From Piscicola geometra (taxonomy: Eukaryota > Annelida > Clitellata > Hirudinida > Piscicolidae), in the NCBI GenBank assembly GCA_943735955.1, contig OX030956.1, forward strand, positions 8,371,105 through 8,435,104: 64,000 nucleotides of DNA. Reading direction: 5' to 3'. Below the pieces are notes generated by a model. It worked only from the letters and a program-made list of their open reading frames with translations. It searched no databases and was not told where the DNA came from. Position numbers and translations under genes: made by a program. Of the stretch, positions 1-13,364 are shown one piece after another (within the stretch, counting starts at the first letter, position 1; every line of letters begins with the position of its first letter).

Positions 1-345
1 CATCCATCCATCCATCCATCCATCCATCCATCCATCCATCCATCCATCAATCCATCCATCCATCCATCCATCCATCCATCCATCCATCCATCCATCCATC
101 CATCCATCCACCCATCCATCCATCCATCCATCCATCCATCCATCCATCCATCCATCCATCCATCCATCCATCCATCCATCCATCCATCCATTCATCTATC
201 CATACATCCATCCATCCATCCATTTATTCATCCATCCATCCATCCATACATCCATCCATCCATCCATCCATTTATTCATCCATCCATCCATCCATCCATA
301 CATCCATCCATCCATCCATCCATCCATCCATCCACCCACCCATTT
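1..345. repeat. (ATCC)n tetranucleotide microsatellite
   Basis: Almost pure CATC/ATCC repeats with a few CATA and TTTATT interruptions towards the right end. The array starts at the window edge, so its true length is unknown. Open frames across it encode only low-complexity W/M/D/G or S/I/H/P strings and are not genes. The same motif recurs at 27173-27880, 28441-28540 and 54170-54500. Confidence 0.97.
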
Positions 346-1019
346 ATTTGTTCGTTCATTACGAATCAATGGCGAGGCAAATAGGGCCTGACAGATTGAT
401 GACGTCATAATTACCTTGGCAAGCCTTCGCGAGGGAAGGAGGAGAGAAGAAAAAAAAAGTGGAAAAAAATTGGTTTCTAAAAATATTTTCAAAAAAAGAA
501 AAAGTATAAAAAACAAAAGAAAAAAAGATAAAAGGGAAGTGAGAGGATGGAGAGGAAGAGAGAGACCCAATTCCAGCATATAATTGCTGCATCCTGTGCA
601 TTAATGACAGCACTCCCAGCTACTTTTTGTTTTTCGTTTTTTCCATATTTTCTTCTTTTTTCATTTATTATAATTTTTTTCAAATCTTTTTCGGAGCAAA
701 CATTGCTGCAACCACTAACACCACATACATCATCATCACAACCCCATTGGGTGAATTGACCGTTCTTCACTGAATTAAAAGTTCTCATGAATTAAAAAAA
801 GTTGTTGAAGTTAACCTTGACCTTGTGAGACAGTGCTGAGCATGGCAAATCCGTCAGTGCGTGGTGGTTCTTGGGATGGGTTGTGCTTGGACAAATGTAA
901 GTATCATGAAGTCTCATTCAAGACTCATTTGTTGCAGCTGTGTTCAAACTGAGCTATGCTGAAATGGGGCAAACATTCTTAGTATAACCAATAGCCCCAT
1001 TTTCATTAGTTCCATCACG
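346..1019. other. Unassigned intergenic sequence
   Basis: Mixed-composition DNA with A- and T-rich runs around 440-680. I see no convincing exon, RNA gene or transposon. Short open frames here lack family features or codon-like structure. Confidence 0.6.
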
Positions 1020-1660
1020 ACCATCACCACTACAACTGACATACCATTACCACAACCACGCTACCCCAACTACAACTCCTACCATCCCAACCACCAAAAC
1101 GCTCACCAACACCACCACCACAATAACCACCACCACTACAACCACCACCACAACAACCACCACCACTACAACCACCACTACAACAACCGCCACCACTACA
1201 ACCACCACCACAAAAACCACCACCACTACAACCACCACCACCACCACTACAACCACCTCCACCACCACAACAACCACCACCACTACAACCACCACCACAA
1301 CAACCACCATCACACCAAGACACCACCACCACTACCACCACAATCTCACCAAGACCACCTCAACCACACCAAGAAACCACTGCCACCACAACCACACCGA
1401 AACACCACCACCACTCCCACCACAACCACACCAAGAGACCACTGCCACTACAACCACACCAAAAGACCACCACTACCACCACAACCACCACAACCACCAC
1501 AACCACACCAAGAGACCACTACAACCACACCAACCACACTAAGAAACAACTACCACCACAACCACAACAAAAGACTACCACCACCACTACCACCACAACC
1601 ACACCGAGAGACCGCCACCACTACCACCACAACCCCACCAAGAGCCAACCAGTACTACAC
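1020..1660. repeat. Degenerate ACC/ACA trinucleotide-rich array
   Basis: Irregular runs of ACCACCACCACTACA-like units, becoming more degenerate to the right with units such as ACCACACCAAGAGACCACT. Frames on the minus strand read as poly-V or poly-G/C strings and are shadows of the repeat. Confidence 0.9.
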
Positions 1661-1752
1661 CAAGACGCCAAGACGCCACAAGCACACCAACTCCAACTCC
1701 CTCATTATTCTCAACGCTTCTCGTTATATTTCTTTCTTCCTTCGCCTTTCTG

Positions 1753-1865
1753 ATGATGTGCCTAATGATGACGATGGTGACGATGATGACGATGATGATG
1801 ATGATGACGATGATGATGATGATGGTGATGATGATGATAATGATGACGATGGTGATGATAAGGAT
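1753..1865. repeat. (GAT)n microsatellite
   Basis: GATGAT and GACGAT trinucleotide repeats immediately left of the long CA array. The two together form a compound microsatellite. Confidence 0.93.
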
Positions 1866-2695
<830 letters not shown>

Positions 2696-3362
2696 ATTAT
2701 CTAATCATGGGCGTTTACAGTTAATTTGCTTAAAAGCCTTGCGGCCTAATATTGAGTGGCAGGTATAAATGTATCGTCATTATCTTTTCTATTTTCAGCC
2801 CCTTCCATCCCTTCCATCCCTTTCACTCTCTTCCAATATTGTATCTTTTAATGAAATTTATGATAAAACCTCAAAGTTGTTGAAACATCAAGAGGTTTAA
2901 GCGATCACCAAAGTTGGAGAAGTAACATCGATCAAACGCTTGGGAAGGTGTTCACAGTACAAGGATCAAAAGGCCTTCAGCGTGACCTTGAGCACTTGAC
3001 CATTCCATCATTACGTCATCCTGTCTCACCACCACTTACTCCAGCACACCACTTTCCACCAGAATGTCTTCTACTACACTCCACCACGACTACACAGCCC
3101 CTCTCTGCAACGACAACGACAAAAACAACTACTCTGACTACGAAGGCACTATTCGATCGTCCCTCGAGCACCTGCAGCTGCCACTGACGTCGACTTAATG
3201 CAGTGACGTCATGTGTCTGGTGTCACCCACGTGCGCCTTAATGAATACGCCATATTTCATAACGGTGCTGGTTGATAAGATGGAGTGTTGGAGTGTGGTA
3301 GAAGACATTCTGATATGGTGTGGTGTGATGGAATGTGGTAGAAGGCATTCTTGTATGGCATT
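2696..3362. other. Unassigned intergenic sequence
   Basis: No exon, RNA gene or transposon recognised. Around 3060-3180 there is CCACC/ACAAC-rich low-complexity sequence. From 3280 onward the sequence begins to resemble diverged units of the adjacent 15-bp satellite. Confidence 0.5.
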
Positions 3363-3905
3363 CTGATGGAGTGTTGTGTGGTGGAGTGTTGTGTGGTGGA
3401 GTGTTGTGTGGTGGAGTGTTGTGTGGTGGAGTGCTGTGTGGTGGAGTGTTGTGTGGTGGAGTGTTGTGTGGTGGAGTGTTGTGTGGTGGAGTGTTGTGTG
3501 GTGGAGTGCTGTGTGGTGGAGTGTTGTGTGGTGGAGTGTTGTGTGGTGGAGTGTTGTGTGGTGGAGTGTTGTGTGGTGAAGTGTTGTGTGGTGGAGTGTT
3601 GTGTGGTGGAGTGTTGTGTGGTGGAGTGTTGTGTAGTGGAGTGTTGTGTGGTGGAGTGTGAAGTGGTGGAGTGTTGTGTGGTGGAGTGTTGTGTGGTGGA
3701 GTGTTGTGTGGTAGAGTGTTGTGTTGTAGATTGTTGTGTGGTAGAGTGTTGTGTGGTGGAGTGTGAAGTGGTGGAGTGTTGTGTAGTGGAGTGTTGTGTG
3801 GTGGAGTGTTTTGTGGTGGAGTGTTGTGTGGTGGAGTGTTGTGTGGTGGAGTGTTGTGTGGTGGAACGTGGTAGAAGGCACTATTGTGTTGTGGAGTGTG
3901 AATAG
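3363..3905. repeat. 15-bp minisatellite, unit GTGGAGTGTTGTGTG
   Basis: About 33 tandem copies of a 15-bp unit with point variants (GAGTGCTGTG, AAGTGTTGTG, GTAGAG). Because 15 is a multiple of three, all frames stay open and encode five-residue repeats such as HNTPP or VECCV; these are artefacts. The reverse complement, CACACAACACTCCAC, is the unit of the array at 23290-23560. Confidence 0.96.
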
Positions 3906-3996
3906 ATGGGGTGCGTTGGAGTGTTGTGAAGTGTGTTGGTGAACTAAAATTCACATTACCAGTTTCATTTTTTTGAAAATTTGTTTGATTTTGTAG

Positions 3997-4138
3997 AAGA
4001 GAAAACACAACCCTACCCAAACCAAATGGAACGTTTGCAGAATATGATGGCCTCTATGTTTCCGCACGACATGCAAAATGTAATGGATTAATTAACTATG
4101 AAGTATCATTGGAACCAAGCGACCGAGCAAAGATCTAG
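3997..4138 (+). CDS. Possible terminal exon of an unidentified gene or pseudogene
   Basis: A good 3' splice site (T-rich tract ending TTTGATTTTGTAG at 3996) is followed by a 46-codon open stretch ending in TAG at 4136-4138. The reading contains FAEYDGLYVSARHAK and ends NYEVSLEPSDRAKI; its amino-acid mix looks protein-like rather than repeat-like. I do not recognise the family and found no upstream exon with a matching donor in 2700-3960, a region largely taken up by the 15-bp array. It could be the last exon of a gene with a very long intron, a retrocopy fragment or chance. Transcript data would decide. Confidence 0.3.
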
Positions 4139-4419
4139 ATACTAGTCTACAAGGGTCTTTTCAGCATCTTCACTATCCTAAGAATGGAGGTCGCGTAGCT
4201 CATATGCCATAAAAGAAACTGCCAAAGTTTCCACGATAAGTTGTAGCGAGGCAAGCAGTCTCAAATGGTGAAAGCAACACTTTTAAGAAACTCTCGAGCC
4301 TCGTTTGGCACTATTGGAATCCTCCTGCGATGTGCAAACAACCTGGAGTACATTTTGAAAAAAAAGCTAAGGTTATGACAGACTTTGGGATCAGGACATT
4401 AGAGGGAAAGGATCTTGTA

Positions 4420-5298
4420 GGAATACAATACAATACAATACAACGACGAATATTATTAACGTGGCGTAAACCCGGACGGGCTTCAAGACCACTTGGTTAT
4501 GGAAAATTTGATAATAATATTAATGATAGATGAATAAATGGAAAGTATAGGAGAAGTAAGGTATTGAAATTTAACAATGAGATCATTTATATATATATAC
4601 ATACATATACATAAACACATATATACATATATATACACATACATATATATATACATATATATACATATATATTTATTTATTTTTTTATTTTTTTAAATAG
4701 AAAAAAATAATTTTTTTAATGATTGAAACTTAAATGATAATAACAATAAGTTTAAGAAAAAAAGTAAATATCTATATTATATTATTATTATTATTTATTA
4801 TTATTGTTATTTATTTTACAATTATTATTGACCATTTGTATAAATATAAAAAAAGAATGAAATTGGGAAGCAAGAAATTGATTAATGAAAAATGAGCAGT
4901 AGATTTGTAAGTTATTGTGATCGGTCGAACAAGTACGTTTTCAGGGAACGGCAAAATGTCGCGGTCGAGCTCGGGGATTTGAGTCTATTGGGAAGACTAT
5001 TCCAAAGAGTCGGCGCTGCAACAAAAAAGCTTCTTGCACCTGCAAACTTGAGTTTGTAGCTCTGTGGAACTACATCTCTTGACCTAGCAGACCTGAGTCT
5101 TTCCCTCTGGGGAAGACTTGCTCTCATGACAATGCTACTCGACAAATAATCTGGGCACTCATTAGACAGACACTTGTGCATTAACAAGATGTTTTTGTAT
5201 TCAATTCTATTTTCAACACGAAGCCAGTGAAGCTCCTTGAGAACAGGGCTGATGTGATCATACTTTCTAGCACCTGTTAGGAAGAGAAGGTAGAGCAT
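4420..5298 (-). mobile_element. 3' remnant of a CR1/Rex-like non-LTR retrotransposon
   Basis: The minus-strand frame 5298-4912 encodes 128 residues of the C-terminal region that follows the reverse transcriptase in CR1/Rex/L2-type LINEs. Visible landmarks are RKYDHISPVLKELHWL (the 'HI.PVLK.LHWLPV' block), then EYKNILLMHKCL, and RSFFVAAPTLWNSLP near the end. The catalytic RT core is missing, so this is a 5'-truncated copy. Its 3' UTR is AT-rich with ATT/TAA runs (4560-4850) and appears to end in a (TTGTA)n tail around 4423-4450, read as CGTCGTTGTATTGTATTG on the minus strand. The same tail occurs at 23165-23195. Confidence 0.85.
4560..4850. repeat. AT-rich TATATACA and ATTATT low-complexity stretch
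   Basis: Alternating TATATA/CATATA followed by ATT-type repeats. It lies within what appears to be the 3' UTR of the CR1-like remnant. Confidence 0.75.
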
Positions 5299-6387
5299 GT
5301 GTAGAGGAGATTGGTAATAAAATCTAAATGGTGAAAAGGCGTAGCCAACCTGGTGAAAAGTTGGATGTGGAGGTTATGAGCCGAATGGTACGTGGAGGAA
5401 AAGATGCACGAGCAGAAGTGTTTATGATAGGGGTCTTAGAAAGAGAGGTTGGAGGGATGGGGGGAAGGGAACTGGTGAGAATGTGGACCCCCCTTTTTTC
5501 CTATAAAAACATTTTTCAACTCCTGTTTTGATGCGAACATTATGGTCAAACACGGAATAAAATAAATTTTGTTTACCTATTAACACATTGTGAGTAAGTG
5601 TAGTTATAGTTATAGCTATCTAAAAGAAAACTTTTAATTGCTCACTTAAATGTCCGTATAAAAACAGAAGTTAAAATGTTTTTTCCAAGTAGGGGAAGTC
5701 CGGACCCCAGGATCGTCCATGCTGGTTAGGACCCCTTCAAGATTTGCAACAGATCGCCGCCCCTGATCTATATGATACATCGCTGGGATCAATTTCGATT
5801 ATAACTAGGGCATCAGTTGCATTCGAACTTAGGACCAACCGATGGTCGAGCCGATTTGCTGCACACTCAGCTACCATTTCATCCAACATGAAGACGCATC
5901 CTCGTCGAGTCAGCAGCACAAGTGTCTGATTCAGTTCGTTTGAGTTGTGTAAAAGTGATAATCGTTGATTCGACAGTGGATTGAAAGAAGAGTGTGACGA
6001 AATTTGCGTTGCTTATCTTTGATAAATGACTTGGGAATTCCGTATTTTGTAGCATTTCTCGCTAGGCGATAGTTTGTAGTGGGATGCGATGTGTTGTAGT
6101 GAAGCTGGAAAGAGTGTTGTGGTATTTAAAACTTTTGAGAAATGTGATGTCACATAGTGTGCTGATGTGCTGTAATGTAATGGGCTGATGTGATGTTGAA
6201 AGATGGCTTGTTATTTTAATGGAATAACGCTCGGTTGCAGGATGTGTGGCTTGTGAGAGAAGCCTGTTGCAATGAGAGGACTGGTGCGTGAAATGCCAGA
6301 TCATCTGTGGTGAGTTGGTTCCCTGATGATGAAACCTACCATAGGAATAATCAAATAAAGATAATAATAATGGTAATCAAATAATTT
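5299..6387. other. Intergenic sequence containing a SINE-like remnant
   Basis: No protein exon is recognisable. The stretch 5735-5915 is a tRNA-like or SINE-like remnant annotated separately. The rest is mixed sequence without clear signals. Confidence 0.55.
5735..5915 (-). mobile_element. Degenerate tRNA-derived SINE-like sequence (family 2, copy 1)
   Basis: On the minus strand, GGTAGCTGAGTGTG resembles a pol III A box and AAGTTCGAATGC a B box, about 45 nt apart. The surrounding sequence matches a second stretch at 33537-33650: both carry GTCTTCAT...GTTG, GTAG.TGAGTGTG, TTC.AATGCAAC and CCTAGT in the same order. Two related copies with box A/B spacing support a SINE, but both are diverged and the 3' end is unclear. 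Confidence 0.5.
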
Positions 6388-6390
6388 TAG

Positions 6391-6463
<73 letters not shown>

Positions 6464-6475
6464 CACAATAATAAC

Positions 6476-6514
<39 letters not shown>
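6388..6514. repeat. (AAT)n microsatellite
   Basis: About 40 ATA/AAT trinucleotides with a short CACAATAATAAC interruption. Confidence 0.95.
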
Positions 6515-6515
<1 letters not shown>

Positions 6516-8569
6516 TGCAAGGGTATGAAAAATGCAAATAAATGCGTGATTGAATCAGAATTATCCATTTCAAAAACGATAAAAAGAAGAATAAAATAAA
6601 AAACGACAATAAATAAGTCAATAAATAATTACGGGTGGCGTTGAAAGCGAGACGGTAATTGTTGCAGTTGATTTACGGAGGCGGTCTCGAGAAGCTTTAC
6701 AGGATTACAAAGTAAAACTTCAGCATTACAAGAACATTATAAAATAAATACAAAACTAAATATAATTGAATTTAGGAATAAATTATAAAGAACATATAAT
6801 TTAATTAAATTCACACAACTACATATAATTTAATTTACAAAACTACATATAATTAAATATACTTAGAACTTTCCACTTTAAACTTTAATTAAAATTTGAG
6901 ATTTGCAATATTACATATTTTAAACTCCAAAATTTACTTTTAAAAACTCTATATGTGTATGTGTGTTTTGGCGTGTGTGTGGATGTGTACGTGTAGACTT
7001 GTGTGTGTGTGTGTGTGTATGTGTGGACGTACGTGTGTGTGGACGTACGTGTGTGTACGTGTATGTGTGTGCATAGTCGATCGTGATGCGTTCATTATAT
7101 CTTGGATGTAATTACATTTCGTCATACTCGGCTGAAGCTTAATCTAAATCTCGTCTGCTCCTCAACGCTCCTCCCTCATCCACATCTGCCCACTCTTCTC
7201 GTCTTCATTGCAGCGTTGTTTTCCACACTTTTATTTGTTTTTGATTATTAGTTAGCATACATTTATAATGATTTGTAAACAATATTTATTTGTTTTTAGT
7301 TCCCGGTTAAGCTGTTGAATGGCGCGCATTCGTTGCGATATCATTTAAAAACAACTCCATTTATTTATCACCACTTTCAAGAATTTATGTTTTCCCTAAA
7401 AACAACAAAAACAACTTCAACAAAATAAAAAACAAGAAGATTAACAACATCAACTACAAAAACAAAATCGTCAACAAGAACATCAACAAAAACAGTAAAA
7501 ACAACAACAATAACGACATTTATCTTCAGAATCATATGATTTCATCAATCCGGATAAAGCGTTTATGATAGGTTGTCGTGATTCTTTGGTCGTTGCTTGA
7601 AATTGTGCACAGTAGTTACAATGTAGTTTTAATGATGTAGTTGTAAGGTTTTAGTTGTAATGTTGTAGTTGTAATGTTATAGTTGTAATGTTGTAATTTT
7701 AATGTTGTAGTTGTAATGTTGTAGTTGTAATGTTGTAGTTGTAATGTTGTAGTTGTAATTTTTTAGTTGTAATGTTGTAGTTGTAATGTTGTAGTTGAAT
7801 ATTTATCCCTTTAGAATTTTTTGAATTAGTTTGAAAAGTTTCTATTTTCGTACATTAAAATTATTTTTTAAATGTCCGAATATATTGGTATTTTCCAGTA
7901 GTTTCTACAAATGATAAAACTAATAATAAAATAATGTGATGTTATTCCATTTCAAAATGAAGTTTTAATTATGTGATGTCATGAAACAATCTCATGAAAA
8001 GAACACAAAGCCAACACCTCAAAGAACCGGCGCATTGACAGATATGACACTTCCATTTGAAATCGAACCAAATTTTCTCGTTAAGTTTTAAATAACTTCT
8101 CATTAAAGTAGAGCTGCAAGGAGATTGAATAGATCCATTCTGATACTTGTTGCATTAAATATTGAAGAGAAGACATACATAATCTTTTAATTTGGTCTTG
8201 ATGAAACCATAGAGCTAAAAAAACAAAATTCGATTTATTATAAATATAAATATTCGTTTAAAATAGGGAAATTAAGAATTATTTTTTGGAATAGGATTGA
8301 TAGTTTAATTGAAAAGTGTTCTTTTCATATAAAAATACTCATAATATAATTTTTTTCAATTTTAAAAGATATAATTAAAAACTGTAATTAATTTGGCTTT
8401 AAATAATTTTCTAGTTAATTGTTGAACTCTTTTCAACTTTTAAAAACTAGATAAGTTCACTTTTTATTTAACAGTTTCAAATCCTAAGAAAGCACTTGAA
8501 GAAAAATAAAATAAAATTGAATTTAGTATTTAAATAATTTCACAGTTTATTTGAATTTTTTTTAGTTAA
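6515..8569. other. AT-rich intergenic DNA upstream of the F-box gene
   Basis: Strongly AT-rich with no recognisable exon. It contains a short GT-rich patch (6953-7068), AACAACA-rich sequence (7400-7520) and a 14-bp minisatellite (7618-7797). The promoter of the downstream F-box gene presumably lies in its right half, but I can name no specific element. Confidence 0.6.
7618..7797. repeat. 14-bp minisatellite, unit GTTGTAGTTGTAAT
   Basis: About 12 copies of a 14-bp unit with single-base variants (GTTATAG, GTAATTTT, TTTTTTAG). Confidence 0.92.
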
Positions 8570-11500
8570 ATGTCATTTCTTGATCTACCAGATGATATTT
8601 ACTTCCATGTGTTATCCTATCTCCAGTTGGAAGACAGGATTTCAATATCCCAATTAAGTCAAAGATTAAAAAAATGTTTTTTTAAATTGGGGTTAGTTCA
8701 AAAAATTATTATCATTTTTAGATGAAAAGGATTCACATTTCTTTAAACCACCATAATTTTGGTAACTTTATTTCAAAATATTCGTTATTTATTTTTCAGA
8801 AAATATAATTTTGAAAATCAGTATTCGATAAACGATGATGAAGCACTTAGTTACCTCAGACCAATGCACCAAAACGTATTGGAGGTAGGTAATTGAAGTA
8901 TTTTTGAAACTCTAGTATAAAATATCAAAAACACCACAGCTGAACTTGAATGGCTGCTTCTGGCTGAGCATGAGTGTGATGGGAAAAACCCTGCTCTCAT
9001 TCAAAAACCTCCGCCGTCTCAGTCTTCTAAATGTCAATTTGACTTCTCGTCGACTCCTCACTATCACTGCTGAACTCTCTCACCTCGAATCACTCAGCAT
9101 GGTAGTCCACCATCCCTTCCCTCCTTCCTCGGTCACTCCATTGTGCATTGAAAACTTCGCCAGACTCAAAGCCTACACAGTGCATGTGGAAGATCCATTG
9201 AATTATCGAGGTTTTAAAAAAGAAGTAGGGGAATCATTCATGAACCTCATGCTGCATCACTGCAAGAGCTTGCGTGATTTGGAGGTGCAGGTGAAGACGA
9301 GGGTTCTCTTTCCACTCGAGCCTCCACCAGGCATGCAGCATCTGCATACTCTTTCTCTCCAACTCCATCCCGAACAACTTGAACAATTTTTACCACAAAT
9401 AAAACTTTCCTTAAAAAACGTTTTCAGCATTGAACAAATCGACTATTTAAAGTTCAAATTCCTGAACACTCCTCTTCTTTCCATCACCCTTTTTCCATTT
9501 CCTGCACTTTTTCTAGTTTTCGTCTACCTTTCACACCAAAGAATCTGTCTCCCAAGCATCGCTTCCAGCCTCCCCAACCTACAACACCTCTCTCTCTCAA
9601 ACTGCTCACTCAACCAACCACCCACCAGCACTCTCTCCTTCCCCAACCTTCAGCACTTCTCCTTCCTCAAAGACGAAGAACAAATAGTGAGTTAGTCACT
9701 TTCCACCTTATTCATTGCATTGTACTCCGCTCATCTGTGGATTGTGGTCATTCCAGTGCATGCTACAAATCCTCCATTAACTATGTCGCATCAACTAATA
9801 AATCCACATGAAGTGAACTTACTTGCAAACATGCCTGGAATTTTTTTTACTTCATGTTTAATTTTCCGTTAACGGTCTATTTTTGTTTGTTTTGTCTGTT
9901 TTGTTCCTAATCCCTTAGTGAACCTCCTACAGGACCTCACCAAGCTGTGCAGTGTTCTTCATCTTCCTCGTTTGCAGTCGTTTTGCTTGAGGAATGTCGT
10001 CGTCAAGGCAACAGGAGAGGAAGACGTCAAGCGCTTCCTCAACACGTTCATCGTAGGTTCGTTCTGGTGGCATGCCAAAAACCACTTAAACATTTCACAT
10101 GTAGTTCTCTAGTAAACGTTCATCCCGTGTTTGATCTAGGCGCTTGAATGCTTCAGATTATGTTGAAATTAAAAAAGAGTTATATTTTAATTTTTGAAGT
10201 TTTTACTGTGAAGTACCATGTATAAGACGCAACCGAGTTTTTAATGTCAAAAACAAGAATTAAAGAAAAAGAAACAAATTTGACAAAATTTTAAAATCAC
10301 TTTATCATTGACTAGCCAACGTGAAAGGCATTAAGCTTACATTCAATTTTGAAGATGTTAATGATAATGATCTCTAAGTGTTGAACCATTATTTGTTTTA
10401 AAATGCCTGAAAAAGCATCAAAACTATCCACAGTTCTTAGTAATGTGGCAGTGCCATTGTGGCATTGTTGGTGATTTCAAACTTGTAATATGGAAAAACT
10501 CAGCACCAGTTTTTGAAAATTGAAAATAGAGATTGAGAGGTTCGTCTTTTCAGGGTCTTCACTAAGAGTGAGCTACGATACTAAAACTGGAAACCATTGC
10601 TGTCCAGCTTGAGATAAAGGCTTTCACTCACACTATCACATGAGCCATCCCAGATATTGAAGCTGTCTGACTTATAGTTTCTTCCTTTTGAGCAGCATTC
10701 CCTTTCTCTGTTTCTTCAGATTTCGAGATCAGTAGCATCAAACCGATGTGATTCATACGCACCTGTCAGACTCCGGCAGCAGGCCAATGAATAGTTTGGT
10801 TGTCTTCTCGTGCTTTTTCCTTCTTTCTTTTGCGATGCGCTCCTAAGTCCCTTTCTTGCTACTTCTATTTCTGGTCTACGCATACGTCTTTTATCTCGCT
10901 TTAAAAGTTCTTTCGCAGCTTCAATAACTTCTCAGTGACGTCACTAGACTTCTCTGGCAATCTCGTCTAAAGTACAGTTTCACTTGAAAAAATCAAAGAA
11001 AAGACTCTTCAGCTTCAGAAACTCAGTCTCTTCAACCATGACGTTTAAAAATGTTCTTCGATTTCAGAAAGAGATTTCATTTGAAAAGTTTGGGTTATAA
11101 AAGTGATGAATGGCTCTACTTTTGTTGGAGTGGCGGATAACTGTAAAATTAATTTAATTTAATAAAATTTAACAAGTTTATTTTTATAAAATACTTTGCT
11201 TAATTGCATTTGGTAGACAAAAATCCGGGTTTTACACCCCATGTCTCTATTTATATAACTGCTCCAACCACACCACTAGTATCACCACACCACTAGTACC
11301 ACCACACCACTAGTATCACCACACCACTAGTACCACCACACCACTAGTATCAACACACAACCACTAGTACAACTACACCACTGGTACAACCACACCATTA
11401 GTACCAACACACAACCACTAGTACAACCACACCACTAGTACCAACACACAACCACAAGTACAACCACACCACTAGTACCACCACAACATTTTTAGGACTG

Positions 11501-13044
11501 AGACTCCTGGAGCTGCCAACGTTTGAACTCATCACCAGTGAAACGTCTTCCAAGAAAATCCTCCCTGTTACATTCTCCTATGTACTCGTCCATTTTAAAA
11601 TCTCAACTTTTAATTCGGAACTGAACTCTAGTGACTGCTTTAAAAATAATGCTATAAAACAATGATATATTTAAAGCGATATAAACAAGCTTATATAGTT
11701 TTAAAATATATATTGTGAATACATCGCTTTCAAATGGAGATTTGCAAGCAGTTTAATACAATTGATACTTTGACAAGCACTATCAAAATAAAACTGCAGA
11801 ACCGCGCCAAAAAATCAAGGATTTCGCATGTACGACACAAGGAGGAAAGGTCACGAGGGCATGAACACGTGCTGGCACACATCACGACGCACAACCCCCT
11901 CCTTACTCGCCTGTTCCTTCCCCGCTCTGAAGCGTAACTGATTGATAAACTTGATTGCAGTGTCAGATTGCATTGTACCTCATTCGCCTGCACACAACAC
12001 CAGGCCTGGCTCGGTGCTGCACTTGGAGACGAGCATGAATCTTCTCGCAAGCCTCTCGAACCTTTCTAGCTTCAGCTTCGAGTTCAACCCGAGTAACGCC
12101 TTTGATTCCATTCACTCTTCCTCCCATCCCATCTTCCCTCCCATCCCATCTTCCCTCCCATCTCACCCTTCCTCCCATCTCATCTTCCCTCCCATCCCAT
12201 CTTCCCTCCCATCTCATCTTCCCTCCCATCCCATCTTCCCTCCCATCTCATCTTCCCTCCCATCTCATCTTCCCTCCCATCTCATCCTTCCACCTTTCTC
12301 TTCCAACACCTTCTCCATTCAGTGATCATTGGAGACTTCCTTCTTGAAATGGCACACAACTGCCCCCATCTCAGCCACCTTTACATCAACAAGCCAACTC
12401 AGTCTTTTCTCTTCTCCCTCTTCAACAAAAATATCTCTTTTTTTCGAAATCTTTCCTACTTGAAGTGAGTTTCAACTTAGTTTCATGCGCCAAAAACGAG
12501 CGAATTTTCACAGATTTGTCACTAGACTAAGTGAGGCACTGCAATGATGCGACAGACTCTCAGGCGAACGCTTGATGCTTCCGTTGAACACGACACTGAG
12601 ACAGGCAAGCAGACTGGCAATCGTCGTTTTCGAGAGCGATTCCTCCAACATCTACTCTCTGCATCGTTCCCCTACCAGTATGCTCCAGCAAGTGCGTGTT
12701 TGTCACTAGATCACGAAGCTAGGGTTGGTTACGTGTGTGGAAGTGGTTTTAAAAATGATCTTATCTTTACTACCACCACAGCATCCAACACTTCTCTTCA
12801 TGGTCATCGTCTCGTCTGGAAACGCACAAAAGGACGTGTAAGTATCAGTGCTCTTCATTGGCTTTCCATGCGTTTGTCTTGCTGTTCTTGATTAATCAAG
12901 GCATTTTCGGCACCTTTCCACCATCTCTTCAGTTTGGTGGACAAAGCGAAACCAGCGAGACTCATTGAAACTTGCTCCTCCAATCTCACAAAATCTTACA
13001 AACATCTCATCAAGCTGCCAGATTACCGCTACCACAGCTACTAG
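8570..13044 (+). CDS. F-box / leucine-rich-repeat protein (ten-exon model)
   Basis: Proposed exons: 8570-8691, 8800-8884, 8940-9686, 9933-10056, 11496-11537, 11961-12092, 12323-12464, 12514-12691, 12782-12837, 12933-13044; all phases agree. The N-terminus is an F-box: MSFLDLPDDIYFHVLSYLQ followed by LEDRISISQLSQRLKK. The remainder is leucine-rich-repeat-like (FKNLRRLSLLNVNL, LPNLQHLSLSNCSL, LPRLQSFCLRNVVV, LRLLELPTFELIT, NCPHLSHLYIN). F-box/LRR proteins are substrate receptors of SCF ubiquitin ligases: the F-box binds SKP1 and the repeats bind the target. Predicted length is about 570 residues. The end of exon 4 is uncertain (GTAGGT at 10053 is a stronger donor but the wrong phase). Exon 8 carries an in-frame TGA at 12545-12547 that vanishes if 12531-12563 is a 33-nt intron. 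I cannot assign an orthologue. Confidence 0.8.
11268..11485. repeat. 18-bp minisatellite, unit CCACTAGTACCACCACAC
   Basis: Tandem CCACTAGTA(C/T)C-type units in intron 4 of the F-box gene, ending about 10 nt before the proposed exon at 11496. Confidence 0.9.
12113..12292. repeat. 17-bp pyrimidine-rich minisatellite, unit CTTCCCTCCCATCTCAT
   Basis: Ten or so copies inside intron 6 of the F-box gene. It begins about 20 nt after the donor at 12093 and ends about 30 nt before the acceptor at 12322, so it makes up most of the intron and supplies a very long polypyrimidine tract. Confidence 0.92.
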
Positions 13045-13049
13045 TATCT

Positions 13050-13101
<52 letters not shown>

Positions 13102-13142
13102 CACTACTACTACTACTACTACTATCACTACTACAAATACTT

Positions 13143-13201
<59 letters not shown>

Positions 13202-13205
13202 GCTA

Positions 13206-13264
<59 letters not shown>

Positions 13265-13292
13265 GCTACTACTACTACTACTACTACTGTTA

Positions 13293-13364
<72 letters not shown>

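Noticed and set aside
3363..3905. Regularly spaced repeats resembling a CRISPR array
   Set aside because: Units are contiguous 15-bp tandem copies without unique spacers, in an animal genome.
12545..12547. UGA as selenocysteine in the F-box gene
   Set aside because: F-box/LRR proteins have no selenocysteine role and no SECIS element is apparent. A micro-intron or nonsense change explains it better.
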